In this document: positions 1 through 10,925 of the stretch, piece after piece | How positions within the stretch are numbered: the stretch's first letter is position 1 | How the letters are laid out: every line of letters starts with the position of its first letter | Assembly (NCBI RefSeq): GCF_021462225.1 | Contig: NC_061795.1 | Location: 46,774,880-46,838,879 of the forward strand | Direction of reading: 5' to 3' | DNA from: Girardinichthys multiradiatus | Taxonomy: Eukaryota; Chordata; Actinopteri; Cyprinodontiformes; Goodeidae | Length of the DNA: 64,000 nucleotides | Translations under genes and position numbers: made by a program | Notes under the pieces: generated by a model | Told to the model about the DNA's origin: nothing | What the model saw: only the letters and a program-made list of their open reading frames with translations | The model's database searches: none

Positions 1-119
1 AACTGCAGGGAGAGGTTGGTTCCTGTTGCTACGAAGGCCTGTGGACAGAGAGAGGACAATGTTATAACGAATGCAAACATTTTAAATCTTTGCGTATTCT
101 GCTGGAGTTTTAGGACTAG

Positions 120-145
120 GACTTAAGTAGCTCCCTACTTAAGTC
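120..145. repeat. Perfect inverted repeat, 11-bp arms
   Basis: GACTTAAGTAG (120-130) and its exact reverse complement CTACTTAAGTC (135-145) are separated by 4 bases. It is a small hairpin in presumed cbfb intron 2. No repeat family was recognised. Confidence 0.6.
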
Positions 146-699
146 TAAATGCAACATGGATGACAGGGACCTACTATATTAATCTGTATTAGGAAAAAAG
201 AAATCAAAGCAGAGAGGGGAATAATTACATGCAGCAAACAGAACCAGTGCAGCATCAAGCTGCCTTTATGAAGAGAGGACAACAAAACTAAACTTTAGTA
301 ATAATATAATAGCAAAGGACCTCATTATTTATCTTATTCTGTTAGTATTTAATATTAATGTTGTTATGCTGCACAGAGTGGTACAGCAAATAATAATTGA
401 TTCTTGATTTAATAAAGCTTTATCTCTTTTCTTGGTTTTATAAACAGTCTTGCATTTCTCCTCTCTATTCATGCGTTATATAAGTTCTTATGTAAATCGA
501 GATTTCACTTAGTCTTACATTAAGCAGTTCTGTGTCAAACCCAAAAATACTTTCATATGTAGAGCAGTAAAAAACTGAATCTGCGATTTCCCAGAAAAAA
601 ATTGGGTCCCACAGAAAAAGCAGGCAAAAACATGGACTATTGTTCGCAAAGACCTGATCGGTTAAAAAGCTGGAAAAAAACATTTTATAACACGGAGCT

Positions 700-1380
700 G
701 TCTTTATAAAACAAGGGAAACTTTGTTCTGAAAAACTGATTTTATGTGACAGACCAACACAAAGTAGAGCATAAAATGGAAGAAAAAGGATGCATGGTTT
801 TCTAATTGTTTTACAAAAAAAAATCTAAATCTGAAAACCTGAGTACATCATTTATATATATGGAAAATCTGTTTCTCTACCAGCTTTAGCCAGACTGGGT
901 CAATTTCCAAGTCTTTCTCAATTGAATGCTGATCTGGACTTTGACTGGGCCGTCCTAACACATGAATATGCTTTGATCTAAACCATTCCATTGTAGCTGT
1001 GGCCGAATGTTTAGGTTAGCGGCCCTCCTGGATGGTTAACCTCCAGCCTAGTCTCAAGTCTTTCACAGCTTCCCCCAGATTTTCTTCCAGGATTTCCTGT
1101 ATTTAGCTCCATTCATCTTCCCATCACTCCTGACCAGCCTCCCTGCCTCTGCCAATGGAAAGCATCCCATGACGATGCCACCACGTTTCACTGTGGGCAT
1201 GGTATGTTCACTGTAACGTAAAACGTTAGTTCCCTTCTCACGTAGGGTTTTGCATCTAGGCCTGAAAATTACATTTTGGTCTCGTGGCAGCAGAGCACGT
1301 TCTTCCACATGTTTGTTGTGTTTTGTGCTTGTGGTAAACTGCAAACACACAGGAAGACTGTTTACTAATTAGATCAATTC
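700..1380 (-). mobile_element. Tc1-like DNA transposon relic, internally deleted
   Basis: On the minus strand a frame at 1063-1350 reads RGGIVMGCFPLAEAGRLVRS followed by DGKMNGAKYRKSWKK. This matches the Tc1 transposase stretch around 'GGSVMVWGCF..AGTGRLV...GKMN.AKYREIL'. The region at 720-900 resembles the terminal non-coding part of a common teleost Tc1 family also present at 40.67-41.44 kb and 61.92-63.0 kb (motifs such as 'caacacaaagt' and 'aaaaatctaaa'). The transposase has frameshifts and lacks the catalytic DDE domain as a whole, so it is dead. Ends are approximate. Confidence 0.7.
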
Positions 1381-3589
1381 TGAACGCAATTGTTCGCATT
1401 GGATTTTAATCAAGGGGATCAGAGTAAAGAAAGATTTTATTACCATATATATTTCTACTTCACAATTTACAGTCTGCTTTGTGTTGGCCTGTCATTTAAA
1501 ATCCCAATATGTGTGCAGTCACGATTTCTAACTGCTTTTCTCTCACAACAAAAGCACAACATGAACCTCTTGCCGCGTGCCCTATTCAACACTCATACAT
1601 ACACACATAGAATTACATTTCGCCATTTTTCTTTGATTTCTCTAAAATGGCTTCTTGCCGTAATGGGATGCATTTCTCTCCAGACACATGCACAGAAATA
1701 AAAACTAAATGAAAAATAATGCATTTTCGTCCTGCAGTCATAAAACGATGAATTACAGCGAAGAAGCAAATCATATTAGAAAATGTGACTTTTCTCTGTC
1801 TCACTGTGTGTGTACATCTTTTGTCTTTGTGTGTGATATATGTTGCTGAGACAGATCAATACTAAGGGTATTAGGGATGGGACTGAAGCTGGAAGCATAT
1901 GAATTATGTACCCTGTCAAATGTGTCCCTCATGGAAGGCTGAGAGGATGAGAAAGAAAACGTGGATAAAACAGAGGAACATCGCTGAGTAGATGAGAAGA
2001 AATTAAAGGGTTCAAACTCAAAGAACGCCCGAGTCATCATTTCTGGTGGATTTGAAGTATTGGATTACAACCATCTGATTCTAATTTGCTGCCTACTACT
2101 GCTGGCAAGAATTAGACAGAGGGGAACGCCAGGAAAGAGAGGGAAAAGATGGAGGGAAAATTAAGGAAATAAAAATACGGAGATGAAATGAAGCAGGACG
2201 AAGGTTGGGAAATAAACTGACCTGGATGTGTGGAAAGGTGGATAGAAAAACAAAGAAGAAACAAACATGAAATGAAAAGGAAGAAAGACGAAGAAGAACA
2301 GAGAAAAGGAAATGAAATAAAAGAATGACAGGACTGAGAAACATGAAAATCAATAATAGTTTAGAAAGCGACTCATCTCTAATGAGCTGAGCTGAACTGA
2401 AGATCATTTACTTCAAATTATTGTTCAATTTATCAAGTCAACCCTGAACACTTAGAGCCGTGCTGTGAGTCTAGACACTCATCTCCTTCTCTGTGTGTAT
2501 GAGTGTGTGTTGTTGTGTGTGCGTGTGGAGGGGTGCGTGGTTGCGTGTGTGCGTATGTAAATATTAATATTTTTGCATTTAATATCTCTCTTCAAACATC
2601 TGCCAACATTCTGTGACAGTTCGGGGTATAACTGCAGGTTTGCTTAAAATTTCAACCAATAACATTTTCCTTTCAAACCACTTTAAATATCCAGTATCAT
2701 TAGATATACCTTTCTGATATTTTTAGATTTTAGGGCAGGATTTTTTACAAAATAATTATTAACATCTTAAACTGTTTTAAATCCTTGCCACACAGAATGT
2801 TGTTTAAAAATATAAAATCATAGCATATTTAAATTAATAGCCATGCTGGATGCATCCAAAACAAAATGGCGGCCTGCAGTGATAAAGTATCTTAATGCCA
2901 TTTGGACCCAATAAATTTTTAATTTTAGATATTTCATGGTCATACTGATAAAGAGAGATCTGTAGGTGTCATATGACCATGAACAGCCAATAGGCAATTT
3001 TCATCTCAACAAAAAAATGTTTTTTGTCTTATTCACCTTTTTGCAATTTTCTTGTGTACCTGTGATCATTCTTGTTTGACAGCCATTGCTAAAATATTTA
3101 AACCTGCTGTCTAACTTCTCGTAACATCAGTATATTATTCTAAAGTAATCCCTGAAAGGATTAAGAGTTTGTGTAAAAAGAATCAATAAATAAAAATGTT
3201 ATTTTTGAATTAGCTGATTTTTACTGATGATGACTGGCGCCGCATACCTTGGATGCTCTTTATGGCTCCAAATCCCAAAACTCCATCTTACTTCTTCTTT
3301 GATTAATGTTTTTGGATAAAATATCTTATTTATGAGGATATGATAAAACATATGTTGAAGTGAATTAGAAGCAGTCATTCTGTTTAAGAGGAATCTTGTT
3401 CTCAATGCTTAAAAAAAGTGGGGTTAAATAAAAATGTAACACGGCTTGCCATAGTTATTTGCTTCCCTCATACAGTTGAAAGTGGTCAATCACAGTTTTT
3501 CTCTGCTTTCTGAAGGCTGATAGATTTGAATTATGTAATATGTGACTCACTCAACATTTGATAAAGATGTGCTGCTAAAAATCATACCA
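1381..3589. other. Intronic sequence with no recognised feature
   Basis: AT-rich DNA with a TG-rich simple stretch near 2490-2555 and purine-rich strings near 2100-2350. The purine strings explain the phenylalanine/serine-rich open frames on the minus strand. I see no gene or repeat family I can name. Confidence 0.5.
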
Positions 3590-3879
3590 CAGTTTTAAAT
3601 TTGTAGAGTAAAGCCAAAAAAATCAGATCCCTGGCAGATTTATTAATTGAATTCACCATTGAATGAGAACGGTGTCTTTTAAAAGATAAAAAAATGATAA
3701 TAATAATAATAATGTAAAAACAGCATCAGTTTTGAACAAAATTTTTAATGTACATTTTATCAAAAGATGGCACTTCAAAATTATTTCTAGCCTTCCTAAT
3801 AAACAAGCACTACAGCAGTTAAACCCATCTTATAATTGCTGAGCACCTTTTTCATGTTTCCACTGGTATTTTGACAATT

Positions 3880-4150
3880 TGTACTTGCTGATAAGGACCA
3901 AGTCTTGGAGGTTGAAAGGCCTCCTTCCTATCACCCTAATCTTTAGCTCCCTCCACTGATTTTCTTTCACATTCAAGTCAGGACTCTGGCTGGATCGACA
4001 CAAAACGTCAATATTACTTCCAGTCAGAAGAAACCTGTTTATAAAACTAGAAATAACTTTGAATTTAAATCTGTCCGGGGTATGAATACTTTAGGATGTA
4101 ACTTATGAATCCCATACTTCCAGAATTTCTTCTATGTTCTGTTCAACTGC
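3880..4150. mobile_element. Possible Tc1-type transposon remnant
   Basis: The stretch with 'caagtcttggagg' and 'attcaagtcaggactctggctgg' resembles the antisense of the transposase N-terminal region of teleost Tc1 copies. It is followed by 'ggggtatgaatacttt', a phrase typical of Tc1 ends. No intact frame remains. Boundaries are uncertain. Confidence 0.4.
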
Positions 4151-5169
4151 ATGAAATATTTTACTGGGAGACATTTATCAGTAAAATATCAGTAAAACAA
4201 TGGCAACGAACATGTTACTGCTTATTTGCACTGCAGGAACTGTTATTCTAATGGTTTTTCAGATTGTAGTATCTGACAGTGTATTTACCATCGTTGGTAA
4301 ATACTAGTTTGCAAAAACTGGTTTGCTAAAGGACAGTGAGTGAGTGAGAACTATTTCTTCGGAATGATGATGAAAATTTGACCTTTTATTACATTTTTAT
4401 GTATTTTGAATGTTTTCCTTTGTTTTCATTATTTGTTTCTTCTGTATTTGATTCAAGTGTTTTATTAGCAGGGGTCTGAATCTAGTGGCTAAATTGCCTC
4501 CCTAGCATTCAGTCAAGCTCTACAGACCTCCTGTAAAGACCTTACTGTTGTAACGTTGCAGGAACCCAGTCCTCAAGGACTTGAGTTTGAGACCCCCTGA
4601 TGTAGAGCCTGGTGACTGATCTTTATTTTTTTATTGTACAGGACTTATTCTTATTATTATGTTACTACTACTTTGTGCTGTAATGAGTTTTCCACATTGC
4701 ATTATGTGGGAACATTATGCCTCAACTGTTGTCAAAAATACTTTACTGACTGACGTTTTCTCAGCAGGTTTGTTTATCCCTCACATATCAACATTTATTG
4801 AACAAGAGCAGTTAGATGTGAAATGTGGAGGTTGAAATATGCTAAAACATGGATTGTAATTTTGCGTAAATTATTTTTGGCACCATATGGAGTTTTATAT
4901 CCGCCTTTATATGCTGAGCTCTTTGTGGATCAGTAGACTCCATGGCTTTGTAGGATTTACCAGCTCAAATAAAGTTAAAAAACAAAATATTCTTGTAAGA
5001 GAGTAAGAGAGGGAATTAGAGGATGTTTGTCAGAAGACTTTTGCTTTCATAATACTTAATTTATTTATTTTGCTTTGACTTGTTAACCTTATGAAAGCTC
5101 TTTAAAGGATAAATAAAGAGTTGCTTTGGAGAGCTGCTCATCTCATTCATATCATGTCAGACCCTGTCA

Positions 5170-5203
<34 letters not shown>

Positions 5204-8200
5204 TATGACATGGTTACTATTACTTTAACAGCATTAACTTGGTGTATAAGTGAAGATATAAATAGTAGTAATATTTCATCTGTAAATAAATTTCAGAAAT
5301 AAATCACATTTAAAAAACCTTTTCCCATAAGTTTATTATTGAAGGAAAAAACATAATTAAGCAAATAACTGATGAAAGGGATAAATCCAAGAGTTTAAAT
5401 CTAATATTTCTCATCTAGAACAAATAAAAGTAATAATAATCTAAATTTTCAGCCAAAACCTATATTTCTATTGGCTAAAAATAAATTAAAATACATTTTT
5501 TGCAGTGGCTTTAAATTTTTGCCACACATTGTTATGAAATAAATCAAGTAAACTGGTTTAAAATCAGTAAATGAAGCCCAGTTTACAGTTGTCCAGGCAA
5601 TGCAATTCTTCACAGATTTCCTTGACTCTTTTTATGTCCAACAGACATTCACACCGACCATAATAATATTAAAAAATGGTCCTCAGCCGTATTCACTTCA
5701 TAGATATATCTGCAGCATGATGTCACAGCTGGAGGTTTATAAATACAGAGAAGCAGACGCATCATGTCTCATCCCCCCTTCTTTACCTTAAGCCCCCCCG
5801 CTGACCCGTCCGGCAGCATGTTGGTGAAAGACAGACGGGCATTTTGTTTGTTTTCATGTTATACCAGTATGAGATTCTCACAGTGTGATAACCTGTCTTC
5901 TGTAAGCTGACCAGCAGTGCACAGCAACAGGTGGGGGAGGGTGAGCACTGCATCTCCTCTATGCTGTGTTCACCCTGGCACTTCATTAAAAGGACGTGAA
6001 ACGATAGGAACAGTAAGACAGAAACTTTTAGCGGTTTAGAAACTGCAAATAAATAAAACCTCAGTGCACCTTGATACACATGACTTATCTGAAGCAATCA
6101 TCACATTATGACAACATCAGCAATATAATCTTAGAATCTCCTTGATTTCTGCAGAAAAATAAAAATGTGATAAGACAAAAGTTTCAGCTCTGCAGCAGTA
6201 AAACTACTGTATTTCTAACTAAGCCAAATTACGTTGAAACTAGATAATTTTGCCTTCTTAAATAAAATGATCTCTATTCTTTGCTTTCTATTTAAAATTG
6301 GATTCCCAAGGTACTGCCTCGAGGAAACTACAACAAAAAAAAGGCTCAAAGCAGCAACAGTTTTACATTGTGACCTAAATGGTGAGCAGCTTTGTTGCTC
6401 TCTTTCATGCAACACTTCTTAATCTCTCCCTTTTTCCTCATAGACTGGTGCCGTATGTTCAGACAAAGGCAGAGCATCCATCTCTTCGTATCGGCTTCCT
6501 CTGAGGCCAGAGAGTGGTGTGGTTTTTAAATGGTGGGAGGCAGATTCGGCCCAGATGTGACTCTCGCGCCGCAAAATATTTCTCTGCAAAGACAACAGCT
6601 ACACGCTGGCTGCTCGCTTCAAAGTGAAAATGAAAAATGTTGTTTTGGTGCAGCCCAGTCCAACAAAACACCAACTACAGGTTGTAAAAAAAACACTGCT
6701 AGATACAGGTCAGATGCATGTATCAAGGTCAAACGATCATTTATAAAGTTACGTTTTGAAAACTGGAAAGATTTCCTTTGCTCTTTCCTAACAGTTTTAA
6801 GTCGTATCACTGAGATGGCAGATAAGTGCTGGATAGACCCAAGGCTCGTCTATCTGTAACATAGAGTAGAGCAACGCCAGCTCTAGCTCACCTAGTCTTG
6901 AGCACTGCTGATAAGCTGGCTGAAAGATGCCGGCTACTTTCCCCCCTTTCAATAAAGAGAAACTAAGCTGTTTGAAAATAGCTCTGATCAAAAATGCAAA
7001 AGGAGTCATTGTGTGGAAACTAGTCCTGTTTTAAAACTAGTATGTGTGTTAAACAGCTGACTGCTGTCTCTACGTGAGCAGATAGCCCAACTAATTAACC
7101 AGGTAATATTATCTTGTTTTGTTTGTTATCATCTGTAAAAACAGAACAGCAAAATGTTGAGTAATGTACATGTTTAGAAATTTATTAAAGTTTTCTGCCT
7201 CAAAATCTAACAACAAATAAATGTCATAACATCATAATAATGGTAAAATTGACAATTTTTGAGCAACAGCTGGAACAATAGTTGTTACGGATAAACCATG
7301 GTATTTTTATATGATGTTCAAACCCCATCATAATCTTAAATCAGCTAATGTCTAGTGGTGACAAAAGAACATCCATATTCTCAATGAATCAGTTAATGAG
7401 CACAGAAGGGAAGCTTGTTTCTACTATAAAACAGGTTCCGAGGAAAACAGTTTTGTTGCAGATTAGTGTGTCAGAAACATCCCTTGATCTGAAACCTGAC
7501 AACTTAATGATGGCCCAGTTACAAGCCCAATAGAGCTGCCTGGGACCAACATGTCTGTGTGTGATCACATGTGTTCACGTGGGCCCCTGACTGCATGCTG
7601 ATGAAGATGAAGCTAAGCACAGCTGGAGAACACGAAGGTAAGAAGTTAGACCTGGTGGGTCTCAATTCTACTTCCTGCTGAAGGGATACACCGAAGCATG
7701 AACAAGGAAACTTCATTCATGAGTCCACATACGGCATCATTTAGACGAGGAGTTTATTTGTCAGAAGTTTGTTTAAATTCAGCTAAAATAAGACAAAGTG
7801 TGATGCGTCTTATCTATGCACACAAAACACAATTTGGAGCCAAATGTAAGAAATTGAAATAATTCAAATCCTAATTTAGCACCATAGTTTGTGAATCCGA
7901 TGTTCAACACTGGTCAAATCCTTCCTGAATAGTTGCTGATTGTGGTGCTCACCATAAAGATGGGTTTTATTACATTTATTAATTAAACAACTAGCTAACA
8001 ACTGTCAGACTTGTTGTTGAGGCAACGTATGTGGTGGAGCAACAACCTAAGTTTGTATCCAGCTTCAACTTGTTCAAGAGGAAAAACAAACTTGGCCTTC
8101 TTAACTCTCAGGCAGTCGTTGCATAATGTTTTACTCAGAAATACTGATCAAAATCTACACAAATAAAATGTATGCAAATTAATGGACCAGTTTTATTGGT

Positions 8201-9340
8201 GGAATTCTAACAGGCTGTTTTATCAGTGTGTGCTCGTCTGAAATAAAGGAGTTACCACTGGCGTTCCCAGATCCATTTTACTGTAGCCGAGTAGAGCTTC
8301 CTGATCAAATTTCAACAAAAGGTCTAGCTCAAAAAATAGAAAGTCAGACTGGTTGGATGGAGAATATAAAGGAATAAACAACAACTAAAGAATTATGCAC
8401 AGCACTGTTTGTGCAGATGAGGTAGAATTGTGAAGCCAGACATATTTACAATATGTATTAAAAATGTTTGAGAAATATTGTATATGCAGCTCTGGAAAAT
8501 TCTGCTAAGCTTTTTTGTTTTATTTCTTTGATGTCATGGATTATCTTTTTTTTTTTTTTTTTTGAGAAATTAACATTTTGGTTTCATTCCACAGACTACT
8601 GACATTTCTTCCAAATTTTTATCAGAAATGCTGTCATTTCAAACACATTTGTAAAAAAAATACCAAATGGGCAAAAATACAGTGTTTTCAGAACTCACAT
8701 AAAGCAAACAAAACAAGTTTATATTCATTTTTCAACAGCAGAATATAAACATTTATCTTAGGAAGAGTTCAGAATTTAGTGGAATAACCCTGATGCGTTT
8801 TGAAATATACAAATACAATAAAACATACTATCATATTTAATAAAATTGAATATGTGTTCTGATGTGGGCAGTTTGTCAGATTAAAAATAAATTGAAATAA
8901 AAATGTTAAAGCAGATATTACATATACTTTTATTTATGCTCACATATCTGTATTTTTTGTTGGTCTTATGTAATACTTTAATCTTCGCTGTAAGCAAAAA
9001 ATCATTATATCTCACAGAAATAAAGACTTAAAACTATCACCATGCGTGTTTTTAATCTATATAATGTCTTTCACTAAGTGATATGAGTTACTGAAATAAA
9101 TGAACTTTCCAATAATATTCTAATCTATTGAATATGATTGTATACATGCATTAATGACAGAAAATTATAGTCTGGACGGCCCCGGTAAGATTTTAAGTCT
9201 AGCACCGCCTCTGGAAGCTCCAGATACAAACATTCAGAGTACCTTCCTCTTTGCTGGGTGTCATAAATGGCGCTCAGTGATCAGCACCATCCTGCTCTGT
9301 TTTTACATGATTGCACAGAATTAAATAAATCTAAATTTGG
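4151..9340. other. Intronic sequence, mostly unassigned
   Basis: AT-rich DNA with simple tracts: (AAT)n at about 5172-5200 and T17 at about 8547-8563. A RUNX-type octamer TGTGGTTT lies at 6518-6525. Open frames around 5.6-7.7 kb lack family similarity, start context or splice structure. Nothing here supports a gene. Confidence 0.5.
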
Positions 9341-9346
9341 ACTCAC

Positions 9347-9433
9347 AACTTCTGAGCGTCCGTCTCTGCAGGCGTTCTGGAAGCGGGCTTGCCTCTCCTC
9401 ATGGGGCCGGTCCCTGAAGCCTGTGTATTTAAT
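9347..9433 (-). CDS. cbfb: cbfb exon 2, core-binding factor subunit beta
   Basis: Exactly 29 codons (87 bp, phase 0 at both ends), beginning IKYTGFRDRPHEERQ and ending CRDGRSEV, which are residues 27-55 of CBF-beta. The acceptor is a pyrimidine-rich TTTCTTCTGCAG (complement of 9434-9445) and the donor is GTGAGT (complement of 9341-9346). The last residue is V where the mammalian protein has I, a conservative change. The segment belongs to the CBF-beta fold that contacts the Runt domain. Intron 1 is only 431 bp (9434-9864). Exon 3 should continue AFVATGTNL..., but I could not find it at lower coordinates, so it is probably outside the window. Confidence 0.97.
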
Positions 9434-9864
9434 CTGCAGAAGAAACAAGGCATTAAAAAAACCAACAAGTTTCTTTTATTAAATATACCAAATTTGCACA
9501 CAAGTCCGTCTGAATTCGGGAAAAAGAAATTAAATTTCATCTTAAGATGTTGATACAACTTGTGTTTTTGGCTGTTTTCTGCTACAGTGTAAAATTGTTA
9601 AAGCGGCTTTGCTTCGGGAAAATCAGACACTGAACCTGAAAATAAAGGAAAACCTCTAAAAAAAGAGTTGAGAATGTGCAGAAAAATGTTAAACTCAGAA
9701 ATTTTAATTCCAACAACTGATTCTGAATCATCTGTTTGAGTTAATGTCTGATCCTGACTTTAAACCGCATGTGCAGGAATAAATTAAATGAATGTCAGAA
9801 GAAGCAGAGCTGTGCCCGCCGGTTTCAGTCTGTCTTCTCTCTTTATTTCCGCCGTCTCACTCAC

Positions 9865-9942
9865 CTCACACTCTCTGCTCAACTTGCGGAAAAACTCCTC
9901 ATTCTCAAACTTGCTCCTCTGGTCCGGGACTACCCGCGGCAT
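9865..9942 (-). CDS. cbfb: cbfb exon 1 (coding part), core-binding factor subunit beta
   Basis: Encodes the first 26 residues of core-binding factor beta, the non-DNA-binding partner that binds the Runt domain of RUNX proteins and raises their DNA affinity. The reading frame MPRVVPDQRSKF...RKLSRECE matches the highly conserved vertebrate N-terminus. The start ATG (complement of 9940-9942) has A at -3 and sits where the family starts. The exon ends after GAG (E26) at a perfect donor, GTGAGT (9864-9859), in phase 0. The next exon continues the family sequence directly. The frame is open upstream of the ATG for a stretch, but those residues do not match the family and lie in the 5'UTR. Only two coding exons of this gene are in the window. 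Identification is essentially certain from the exact protein match, exon boundary and neighbouring exon. Confidence 0.97.
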
Positions 9943-10340
9943 CTTCTCTGACCTTGCGCGGCCACTCGAGCCTGTTTCCTCCTGATCCCGCACACTTTAA
10001 ACTTCCACAGTGCGTTTTTGCCGACCGTCCCGCACGCAGCCTCTCTCTTTCTCTCACTTCTCTTCCGTGTCTGTCTGTCTGTGTGTTTTTTTCTTCTTTC
10101 CTGTGCGGAGCAACAATCTCCCTGCTGCTGGCTTCTGTGATTGGGACTGATGATCCGCCTCAGTTTGGTGCGGCTCCTGCGCGCTCCTGGTCGCCTCTGG
10201 CTCTAAATGGCTCTCAGAAAGTGACCAGCTGCGGTACATAAAGCTCACTTTGGCCTTGAGGCTCCCCCTCCACCTCCTCCTCCCTCCTTTGCTCTGTCTG
10301 TCGACGAGCGCATGATCTTGAGCCACAACGAGCGCTCTCA
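9943..10340 (-). promoter_or_regulatory. cbfb: cbfb 5'UTR and proximal promoter (GC-rich)
   Basis: The 400 bp directly upstream of the cbfb ATG are clearly richer in GC and CpG than the surroundings and show no TATA box at a plausible distance, as expected for a housekeeping-type CpG-island promoter. The transcript strand carries purine-rich and AGACAGAC-type stretches typical of a 5'UTR near 10030-10090. A RUNX-type hexamer, TGCGGT, lies on the plus strand at 10230-10235. The transcription start cannot be fixed from sequence. Open frames in this interval on both strands are by-products of the high GC content and do not resemble known proteins. Confidence 0.65.
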
Positions 10341-10645
10341 GGTCTACCTGCAACTTTCCAGTGATTCTTCTAAGGTTTGGAATCGTGCGTAAAAGTGGAT
10401 TTTACGCACAATTACAGAGATGATTAGGAATACTTTGTCAGCTTCAAATAAAGTCATAAATGTGGCGACAAAAAGCTGCTTTAGGTTCTTATGGAAGACA
10501 AAAACATAAACAAAATGTATTCTTCGTTTTACATAGAAGCACTTGTTTAAAAGACATAATCGAAAATAAACAAATAAATAAAAGAAATAAGTAATGTTGC
10601 ACATCCTGATGACAAAAGAATAAGATAATTTCTTCTTTGTTATCA
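10341..10645. other. AT-rich spacer between two GC-rich patches
   Basis: About 300 bp of AT-rich sequence separating the cbfb 5'UTR island from the 10.65-10.92 kb patch. I see no gene, motif or repeat family in it. Confidence 0.5.
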
Positions 10646-10649
10646 GCTT

Positions 10650-10925
10650 CATCCACAAAGTTCCTCCGCCTGTTTCCTTTGCGACACCTTCTCCGCAGCT
10701 GTCAGTGTTGAAAATTACGACATTTTGCCGGAGCTTGAAGGCGGCAACAGTCTACTTCCTGGCTCCGCCGAGTCGCTCTTGTGACTATACACCCAAAATA
10801 CCGCCCCCCACCCCACCTCCACACTCGTCATTCACAATACTATCGCCACACGCTGCGGCCACTGCGCATGCGTGCCTCTCACTAGACTGCAGCAGCTTTA
10901 TGGGAACCGTATGTGAGAAGTGAAA
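10650..10925. promoter_or_regulatory. GC-rich promoter-like patch with NRF-1-like site
   Basis: A second GC/CpG-rich patch lies about 0.7-1 kb upstream of the cbfb ATG. It holds TGCGCATGCGTG (10863-10874), which fits the NRF-1 consensus except near one end. It also holds an ETS-type CTTCCTG near 10754 and a GC-box-like C-run near 10800. It could be a distal cbfb promoter or the start of an unannotated divergent transcript. No coding exon with a recognisable product is visible on either side. The role is inferred from motif content only. Confidence 0.4.

Larger units (their letters stand above)
1..9346 (-). other. cbfb: Start of cbfb intron 2 (no further exon seen)
   Basis: Everything downstream of the exon 2 donor is read as intron. 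I looked on the minus strand for the conserved exon 3-5 peptides (AFVATGTNLSLQFFPASW, WKGWIDLQRLDGMGC, EEARRRTREFEDRD) and saw none, so the intron probably runs off the window edge. The sequence is AT-rich. It contains a Tc1 relic near 0.7-1.4 kb, a possible second one near 3.9 kb, a short (AAT)n run near 5.17 kb, a T17 tract near 8.55 kb and many stop codons in all frames. The open frames here show no family resemblance. A somewhat more GC-rich patch at 5760-5960 and another at 6450-6660 could be conserved non-coding sequence, but nothing proves it. Confidence 0.7.

Noticed and set aside
9769..10353. Several long frames on both strands in the cbfb 5' region (up to 149 codons)
   Set aside because: Shadows and by-products of the GC-rich exon 1 and 5'UTR. 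Only the minus-strand frame starting at 9942 matches a known protein.
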